The position numbers and the translations under genes were made by a program. A DNA stretch of 64,000 nucleotides, taken from positions 434,001 through 498,000 of the forward strand of contig NZ_FNCF01000002.1 in the NCBI RefSeq assembly GCF_900100695.1. Direction: 5' to 3'. This document shows, piece after piece, positions 58,722 through 64,000 of the stretch. This DNA is from Klenkia brasiliensis. GTDB taxonomy: Bacteria > Actinomycetota > Actinomycetes > Mycobacteriales > Geodermatophilaceae. Every line of letters begins with the position of its first letter. Position 1 is the first letter of the stretch. The notes below the pieces were generated by a model, which ran no database searches, was not told where the DNA came from, and saw only the letters and a program-made list of their open reading frames with translations.

Positions 58722-59120
58722 GTGGAGCCCACGACGTCCGACACCACGGCCCTGCGGGCCTACGCGGAGCAGCTGCAGCGGCAGTTCGAGACGATGGTGA
58801 CCGAGGCGCCGGCCGTGATGGCCCGGGCCAAGGCCGTGCAGGTCACCGAGAAGTCCCGGGACGGCCTGGTCACGGTCACGGTGGGCCCGCGGGGCGACCT
58901 GGTCCGGCTGGACCTGGACCCGCGCATCTACCGCCGTCCCGACTCCCGGGAGCTGGCCGACACCATCACCGCGACGGTGCAGAAGGCGGTCTCCGCGGCC
59001 CGGGAGGCCGTCGTCGAGACGTTCTCGGCGATCGTGCCGCCGGAGCAGATGCGCGCGACGCTCGACGGCGACCTGGACACGATCATCGGCGACCTGGACC
59101 GACGGACACGAGGAGCCTGA
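58722..59120 (+). CDS. YbaB/EbfC family protein
   Basis: A 132-residue YbaB-fold protein: N-terminal helix YAEQLQRQFETMVTEAPAVMARAKAVQV, central strands DGLVTVTVGPRGDLVRLDLDPR, and C-terminal helix LADTITATVQKAVSAAREAVVETFSAI. Classical YbaB proteins bind DNA. YbaB-like members such as EspL occur in ESX loci, where they probably act as chaperones or adaptors. GTG 58722 follows GAGGAGG. It is two bases from the WXG100 gene and heads the toxin operon. Confidence 0.85.
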   Translation: MEPTTSDTTALRAYAEQLQRQFETMVTEAPAVMARAKAVQVTEKSRDGLVTVTVGPRGDLVRLDLDPRIYRRPDSRELADTITATVQKAVSAAREAVVETFSAIVPPEQMRATLDGDLDTIIGDLDRRTRGA

Positions 59121-59122
59121 CC

Positions 59123-59497
59123 ATGAGCACGCCGAACAGCGGCAACAGCGTCTCGATCGACCCGGCCCAGGCGGAGAAGGGCCTCGCCGAGTGGGACACC
59201 GCCGAGGGCGCGCTGACCCGGTCGGTCGGCGACCGGCTGGCGGCGATCCGGGGCATGGAGGCGGCCAAGCCGTGGGGCGGTGACTCCGGCGGGCAGGCCT
59301 TCGAGGGCGAGGGCAGGTACCCCGAGAACTCCGCCGCCGTGGCCGCGGCGATGCACCAGGTCACCGGTCAGATCGGCGAGCAGGGCCGCGGTGCCCGGAC
59401 GGCGGTGACGCGGTCGCTGGCCTCCGACGCCGAGCAGGCAGCGCAGGTGGCACCGGTCGAGGGCCAGGTCTCGGGCGCCGGGACGCCGGGCAGCTGA
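59123..59497 (+). CDS. WXG100-like protein of the toxin module
   Basis: A 124-residue protein with a Ser/Asn-rich start, helix one PAQAEKGLAEWDTAEGALTR...LAAIRGMEAA, a true W-G-G turn (PWGGDSGGQAF, near residue 51-53), and helix two SAAVAAAMHQVTGQIGEQGRGARTAV. The order YbaB, WXG100, toxin is common in actinobacterial type VII effector operons. It is therefore the likely secretion partner or chaperone of the giant protein 85 bases downstream. The ATG follows GAGGAG. Confidence 0.8.
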   Translation: MSTPNSGNSVSIDPAQAEKGLAEWDTAEGALTRSVGDRLAAIRGMEAAKPWGGDSGGQAFEGEGRYPENSAAVAAAMHQVTGQIGEQGRGARTAVTRSLASDAEQAAQVAPVEGQVSGAGTPGS

Positions 59498-59582
59498 GAC
59501 GCGCCGCGGGCCGGCCGCGGCGTGGGACAGTGCTCGCGCGCCCCGGCGGCGCCGAGGGACGCGACCAGGTGCGGGGGGTGAC

Positions 59583-62500
59583 GTGAGCTCCGGCGACGTC
59601 ACCCCTGCCTGGGAGGTGGGCGACCAGCCCGACTGGTTCGTCGACCTGGTCTCGATGGTCGTGTCCGGTCAGAGCTGGCCCGACGGCAGCGAGACCGCGG
59701 TGTGGGCGATCAGCGAGGAGTGGTCGGCGCTCGCCCAGGAGCTGGCCGACGCCTCCAGCGGGCTCACCGACGCCACGGGCAGCCTGATGGCGGGCTGGAG
59801 CGCGCCCGCCGCCGACGTCTTCCAGGACCTGGCCACCCAGCTGGTGGCCTCACCGCAGTCGGGCATCCCGGCGTTGGTCGAGAACGCCACGGCGATGGCG
59901 CGGCAGACCGACGGCTTCGCCCGCGAGACCCAGTTCGGCAAGATCTCGGTCAACGTCGCCTTCTGGGTGGCGGTGATCGCGGCCTTCATCGCGCTGCTGG
60001 CCATGTTCTTCACCGGCGGGGCCACCGGTGGGCTCCTCGGCCCGATCGCGGCGACCGCGCGGACGGCGATCGGCCAGATCATCCAGAAGATCGCCGCCGC
60101 GGTGGCCCGCCAGTTCGCGACCAAGGCGATCACCCGGGCGGCGGCGCGGGAGGTCGCCACCGAGGTCACCGAGACCGTCGCCCGGGGCGCCGTCTCGCGG
60201 GTGCTCGCCAACCACGTCGTGCAGCACGTCGGTCGCGAGGTCGTCGAGGAGACCCTCGAGGAGGTGCTGATCGACTCCGTCTCCCAGGCGATCCAGATGG
60301 GGATGGGCACCCGGGACGACTGGAACTGGAACAGCACCGCCACCGCGGCCGCCGGCGGTGCCTTCGGCGGGGCGCTCGGCGGCGGGGTGGTGGGTCCGCT
60401 GCTCGGCCGGGCCGGGCGCAACCTGCCGCTGAACCGGATGGGCCGCGACGCGGTCGGCGACCTGCCCGGGCTGGGCAACGCCGTCCGGCGGTGGCCGTCC
60501 AACGCCGCCAACGCCGCGGCCAACAACGTCATCACCTCGCCGGTCGCGAGCACCGTGACCAACGGCCTGGTCAACGGCCAGTGGTCGTGGCCGTCGGGGG
60601 AGAGCTACCTCGGCGCCGCGCTGGGCGGCGCCGGCCGGGCGGGCACCATCAGCCCGACCAGCGTGGAGGTCATCTCCGCCGTCACCCGGCCCACGCACGC
60701 CCTGGGCAACGCGGTGCTGGACCAGGGCGCGGCCGCCGTCGCCCGCGGCGACCTGGCCCAGGGCCGGCTGGACGCCGCGGCCGCGTCGTCGAACGCCGGG
60801 GCCACGTCGAACGCCCCGGTCTCGTCGGGAACCCTCGGCGGTGCGCCCGCGGGTGCACAGGGTGCGGCGGGCCAGCCGGGTGGGACGTCGTCGCAGGGCG
60901 GGGCCTCGGCGCAGGGCGGGGCCTCGGCGCAGTCCGCGGGCGGGCAGGCATCGGGTGCGCAGAGCTCGGCTCCGCAGGGCGGCGCCTCGTCGCAGTCCGC
61001 GGCCAGCCAATCCGGTTCGACGTCTCAGCCGTCGTCGGGCAGCCAGCAGGGGGCGTCGACGCAGCAGGGCGGCGGCAACCAGTCGACGACGACGTCCCAG
61101 CAGGGTGCGACGTCGCAGCAGACCTCGCCGTCCCAGGCGTCGGGCACCCAGCAGACGTCGGGCACCCAGCAGGGCACCTCGACCCAGCAGGGGCTGTCGA
61201 CGCAGCAGGGCGCCGGCAACCAGTCGACGGCGACGTCCCAGCCCGGTGCGACGTCGCAGCAGACGTCGCCGTCCCAGGCGTCGGGCACCCAGCAGGCGAC
61301 GGGCACCCAGCAGGGCACCTCGACCCAGCAGGGGCTGTCGACGCAGCAGGGCGCCGGCAACCAGTCGACGGCGACGTCCCAGCCCGGTGCGACGTCGCAG
61401 CAGACGTCGCCGTCCCAGGCGTCGGGCACCCAGCAGGCGACGGGCACCCAGCAGGGCACCTCGACCCAGCAGGGGCTGTCGACGCAGCAGGGCGCCGGCA
61501 ACCAGTCGACGGCGACGTCCCAGCCCGGTGCGACGTCGCAGCAGACGTCGCCGTCCCAGGCGTCGGGCACCCAGCAGGCGACGGGCACCCAGCAGGGCAC
61601 CTCGACCCAGCAGGGCACCTCGAGCCAGCAGGGCACCTCGAGCCAGCAGGGCACCTCGAGCCAGCAGGGCACCTTGAGCCAGCAGGGCGCCGGCAACCAG
61701 TCGACGTCTCAGACCGGTTCGACGTCGCAGCAGACGTCGCCGTCCCAGACGTCGGGCACCCAGCACACGACGGGCACCCAGCAAGCGACGAACACCCAGC
61801 AGGGCACCTCGACCCAGCAGGGCACCGGCAACCAGGCGGCGACGCAGCAGGCGTCGGCCAATCAGCAGGGACCAGGCGCCCAGCAGTCGTCACGGTCGCA
61901 GCAGCACTCGGGTTCGACGACGCAGTCGGCGCCGACGCAGGCGAACACCACGACGACGGACACCACGTCGACCGGCCCCGCGACCACCGGCCCCGCGACC
62001 ACCGGCCCCGCGACCACCGGCACCGCGACCACCGGCACCGCGCCCACCGGGACCGCGACGACCGGGACCGCGGCACCGGCCACGCCGGACGGCCACGCGG
62101 TCGCGTACAGCCAGGCCGTCGTCGCCGACCTCACGGAGAGGTTGAACAGCGGTCTGCCGGCGTCGGAGCAGCTGAGCCGCGCGGACGTCGAAACTTTTCT
62201 TCGCCAGCGCGCCGCGCACCACGGTGGCCTGCACACCGACGCCTCTGCGGGGCTGCTCACCGGCAGCCCCTCGACCACCCTCGCATCGCCGGGCAGCGAC
62301 GCCTCCCCGACGACCGACGCGGCGCCCGGCAGCACGGACCAGGTGGACGAAGTCCCGTCCACGGCCGCCTCCCCGACCCCGTCGACGGGCACCACGCCCG
62401 GCGACGTCGCACCGGGACCGCCCGGTCCACCGCCCACCGGCGGGCCGGTGCGGAGCGACAGGGGGAACCCGCCCGCCGGACCGGCCGACCAGCAGACCTC

Positions 62501-64000
62501 GGCGGACCAGCAGACGCCGACCGTCGACGTCCAGGCCGGAGGTGCCGTCCGACCGCGCTCGGACCTGCAGGCGGAGATCTGGGCGGAGTCGGCCTACGAC
62601 ACGATCCGGGCGGACACCTCCGACGTCGCCGACATCGTGCGGGCCACCGCCGGGGTGGAGCGGGGCGGCGGCCGCACGGGGTTCACGACGGAGGAGGTCG
62701 CCCGGGTCAAGCAGCACGTCTTCGAGGCCGAGCACCGCCTGGGCGTCTACGACGACGACGGGGACCTCGTCCCGGACGCCTACGAGATGGGTCGGTTCGC
62801 CCCCGACCCGGACATGGCCGAGACGTGGATGAGGCTCACCAGCTTGTCGGACCCGCGCGACGTCGAGCTCCTGCTGCACGAGCTGGCAGAGGCCGACCAC
62901 ATGGCCAGGAACCCGACGGCCACCTACCCCGAGGCCCACGCGGACGCCGAGGCCAAGCACCCCTGGTACCGCAACCGCCGCGAGGCCACCTACGAGAACA
63001 CCGACACCTGGAGTGCACGCGATGGCGCTGCTGCTGCGCTACAAGCTGGAGACCCGGACGCCGTCGGCGGTGACCTACCGGTGGGGGAGCGACCAGGACG
63101 AGCTGCCCTGGACGGTCACGCTGGACCCCAGCGACCCCGGAGCACCGTCGACGGGGGACGGGGACCCGAGGACGCGCGGGAAGGTGGCCGGCCGGGTCGC
63201 CCTGCGGGCGATGCGGGAGGGCGACTGGCCGTCGGGGGGCGCGATCCAGAGCTGACGCCCGACGCACCGACGGACGGGACCGGGGGCGGACGACCTGCAC
63301 CCGGTGCGCCGGCCGGTCCTGACCCCGAGGCCCCACAGCCGCCGGTCAACGCGGGACCGGACGGGCAGGTGGAGCTCGCCGGCGGCGCCCGGGTCACGCC
63401 GTCCTACGCGCTCGCCTCGCTGGACCTGCCGCCGTCCTTCGACCGCGACCTGGCGTCCTACCTGCCGCCCGGGGTCACCCCCGAGGCCTACGACACCCTG
63501 CGGACCACCCCGGTGGCCTCGCTGGACGCCGACCAGCGGGCGGTGCTGCGCGCGGTCCGCGACGCCGTCGTGCTCACCGACGGGGACCTGGTGCAGCGCG
63601 CGCTCACCGGGGAGCACCTGCGCAACTACCTCGCGAACACCCAGGTGGTCGTCGACGGCCGGGTGCTCTTCGACCCCGCGGGCGCCAAGGGCTTCACCAC
63701 CCGGCTGTCCGACGTGCAGGACCTGCGCACCCCGGCCGAGGTCGTCGACGGACTCCAGCTCGAGTACGACGACCCCGGCTACGTCGAGCGCAACGGCCGG
63801 CCGCCCTACGCCCCCGACGACTCCGCGACCCCGGTGCTCCGGTTCCCGGTCGAGTCCGCGGGCCCGCTGCACGTGCCCTACTCGCCCGAGCTCGGGGGGC
63901 GCGACCGGTGGGACGCGCCGTTCACCGGCAACGGCCTGACCGCCAGCCCCGACGTGCGGGTGCCCGAGTTCCTCGCCGACGACTTCCTGCCGCTCCCCGA
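59583..64000 (+). CDS. Giant multidomain type VII-associated polymorphic toxin-like protein (3' end outside window)
   Basis: The frame is open from GTG 59583 to the last base, at least 1472 codons. In order: a WXG-like helical head (about 1-120, with W-S-A turn GWSAPAADVF); a membrane segment (124-143); a Gly/Ala helical region; a Gln/Ser/Thr-rich linker (about 415-835) with four 47-residue tandem repeats (490-677); a small helical block with GHAVAYSQAVVADLTERL; and a Pro-rich linker. Next comes a toxin-like domain (about 995-1143) with VKQHVFEAEHRL, ETWMRL, LLLHELAEADHM (His1099, Glu1100) and YPEAHADAEAKHPWY. Then a Gly/Arg/Pro stretch overlaps the nested gene at 63022-63255, and a final unrecognised domain runs from about 1263. 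No signal peptide is seen, which fits ESX export. I cannot name the toxin activity. Confidence 0.85.
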   Translation, partial: MSSGDVTPAWEVGDQPDWFVDLVSMVVSGQSWPDGSETAVWAISEEWSALAQELADASSGLTDATGSLMAGWSAPAADVFQDLATQLVASPQSGIPALVENATAMARQTDGFARETQFGKISVNVAFWVAVIAAFIALLAMFFTGGATGGLLGPIAATARTAIGQIIQKIAAAVARQFATKAITRAAAREVATEVTETVARGAVSRVLANHVVQHVGREVVEETLEEVLIDSVSQAIQMGMGTRDDWNWNSTATAAAGGAFGGALGGGVVGPLLGRAGRNLPLNRMGRDAVGDLPGLGNAVRRWPSNAANAAANNVITSPVASTVTNGLVNGQWSWPSGESYLGAALGGAGRAGTISPTSVEVISAVTRPTHALGNAVLDQGAAAVARGDLAQGRLDAAAASSNAGATSNAPVSSGTLGGAPAGAQGAAGQPGGTSSQGGASAQGGASAQSAGGQASGAQSSAPQGGASSQSAASQSGSTSQPSSGSQQGASTQQGGGNQSTTTSQQGATSQQTSPSQASGTQQTSGTQQGTSTQQGLSTQQGAGNQSTATSQPGATSQQTSPSQASGTQQATGTQQGTSTQQGLSTQQGAGNQSTATSQPGATSQQTSPSQASGTQQATGTQQGTSTQQGLSTQQGAGNQSTATSQPGATSQQTSPSQASGTQQATGTQQGTSTQQGTSSQQGTSSQQGTSSQQGTLSQQGAGNQSTSQTGSTSQQTSPSQTSGTQHTTGTQQATNTQQGTSTQQGTGNQAATQQASANQQGPGAQQSSRSQQHSGSTTQSAPTQANTTTTDTTSTGPATTGPATTGPATTGTATTGTAPTGTATTGTAAPATPDGHAVAYSQAVVADLTERLNSGLPASEQLSRADVETFLRQRAAHHGGLHTDASAGLLTGSPSTTLASPGSDASPTTDAAPGSTDQVDEVPSTAASPTPSTGTTPGDVAPGPPGPPPTGGPVRSDRGNPPAGPADQQTSADQQTPTVDVQAGGAVRPRSDLQAEIWAESAYDTIRADTSDVADIVRATAGVERGGGRTGFTTEEVARVKQHVFEAEHRLGVYDDDGDLVPDAYEMGRFAPDPDMAETWMRLTSLSDPRDVELLLHELAEADHMARNPTATYPEAHADAEAKHPWYRNRREATYENTDTWSARDGAAAALQAGDPDAVGGDLPVGERPGRAALDGHAGPQRPRSTVDGGRGPEDAREGGRPGRPAGDAGGRLAVGGRDPELTPDAPTDGTGGGRPAPGAPAGPDPEAPQPPVNAGPDGQVELAGGARVTPSYALASLDLPPSFDRDLASYLPPGVTPEAYDTLRTTPVASLDADQRAVLRAVRDAVVLTDGDLVQRALTGEHLRNYLANTQVVVDGRVLFDPAGAKGFTTRLSDVQDLRTPAEVVDGLQLEYDDPGYVERNGRPPYAPDDSATPVLRFPVESAGPLHVPYSPELGGRDRWDAPFTGNGLTASPDVRVPEFLADDFLPLP
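61050..61613 (+). repeat. Four tandem 141-bp (47-codon) repeats in the toxin linker
   Basis: Units begin at 61050, 61191, 61332 and 61473. Units 2-4 are almost identical; unit 1 is more diverged. Each encodes a Gln/Ser/Thr/Gly block with GAGNQST, TSQQTSPSQ and GTQQGTSTQQG. The period is a multiple of three, so the frame is kept. Confidence 0.9.
61614..61688 (+). repeat. 18-bp (6-codon) tandem repeats, GTSSQQ type
   Basis: About four copies of a GGCACCTCGAGCCAGCAG-type unit directly follow the 141-bp array. A further degenerate copy of the long unit follows from 61689. Confidence 0.8.
63022..63255 (+). CDS. Immunity-like small protein nested out of frame in the toxin ORF
   Basis: ATG 63022 opens a 77-residue frame, +1 relative to the giant ORF, ending at 63255. 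Third positions are G or C in about 75 of 77 codons, whereas the overlapping giant frame has A or T at roughly a third of its third positions there. The protein reads like a real folded domain: LLLRYKLETRTPSAVTYRWGSDQDELPWTVTLDP, then KVAGRVALRAM and a WPSGGAIQS end. Small proteins of this kind, with a closing WPxxGxIxS, follow toxin domains of this type elsewhere; that family link is from memory. GGAG lies nine bases upstream. It begins 11 codons after the toxin-like domain ends, the classic immunity position. Confidence 0.7.
   Translation: MALLLRYKLETRTPSAVTYRWGSDQDELPWTVTLDPSDPGAPSTGDGDPRTRGKVAGRVALRAMREGDWPSGGAIQS

Noticed and set aside
61050-61690. Possible CRISPR array
   Set aside because: The repeats are direct, contiguous and multiples of three, without unique spacers, and they sit in-frame in a coding region. 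No cas genes are near.
59702-63073. A 1123-codon plus-strand frame overlapping most of the giant toxin
   Set aside because: It is the shifted frame of the repeat and linker region, with Gly/Ala/His/Asp repeats and no recognisable domain. The frame starting at 59583 carries the WXG-like head, membrane span and toxin-like domain.
63304-63939. A 211-codon frame opposite in phase to the end of the giant ORF
   Set aside because: It is Arg/Pro/Ser-rich with poor third-position GC, while the giant frame has almost pure G/C third positions from 63361 onward.

Overview
The window is chromosomal DNA of a very GC-rich actinobacterium. Third codon positions are almost all G or C, GTG starts are as common as ATG, and many genes are joined by GTGA or ATGA overlaps. 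A mycothiol-dependent formaldehyde dehydrogenase, a type VII (ESX) secretion locus, a DUF3073 protein and PurS/PurQ/small-PurL all point to Actinobacteria. The overall style suggests Geodermatophilaceae (Blastococcus, Modestobacter or Geodermatophilus); that is inference, not a database match. I see no rRNA, tRNA, transposase, integrase or CRISPR array, and no gene-free stretch over 300 bases.

Bases 1-32500 are a housekeeping and metabolic region built around purine synthesis. It starts inside ppsA and carries purA, purD, a uracil-DNA glycosylase-purB-purC operon, purS-purQ-purL plus a sterol-carrier-like gene, and purF-purM. Between these lie an orphan sugar ABC ATPase/permease pair (1215-3117), an MFS exporter, an AbiEi/DUF559 protein flanked by related inverted repeats, a GDPD phosphodiesterase, rsgA, an AI-2E-type permease, two PilZ proteins, an OFA-family transporter with a 49-residue membrane partner, the mycothiol formaldehyde dehydrogenase with a metallohydrolase, a branched-chain amino acid dehydrogenase, and a GntR-regulated sugar ABC importer (28853-32472).

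Bases 32650-41200 are mixed: a secreted M23 peptidase, three paralogous small lipoproteins, a metallohydrolase/acyl-CoA-ligase/GMC-oxidoreductase set, a ParA/MinD-like ATPase behind a 12-codon leader ORF, and a GNAT acetyltransferase.

Bases 41201-64000 are a complete-looking but non-standard ESX locus. It has an EccA-like AAA+ ATPase whose N-terminus is a beta-helix, EccE, a PE-like/PPE-like pair with long disordered tails, a three-ATPase EccC, EccD, EccB, two WXG100-sized proteins, and a mycosin that has lost its catalytic serine and oxyanion asparagine. After the mycosin comes a YbaB/EbfC-WXG100-giant toxin module. The giant ORF (59583 to the window end) has a WXG-like head, a membrane segment, a 47-residue tandem-repeat linker and a toxin-like domain. 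A small, strongly coding, immunity-like gene is nested in another frame immediately after that domain, while the giant frame stays open to the window end.

A recurring promoter pattern is a TAnnnT -10 box placed 6-8 bases before an ATG or GTG, which implies many leaderless mRNAs (purD, purS, purF, the mycothiol dehydrogenase, the amino acid dehydrogenase, the lipoproteins and others).
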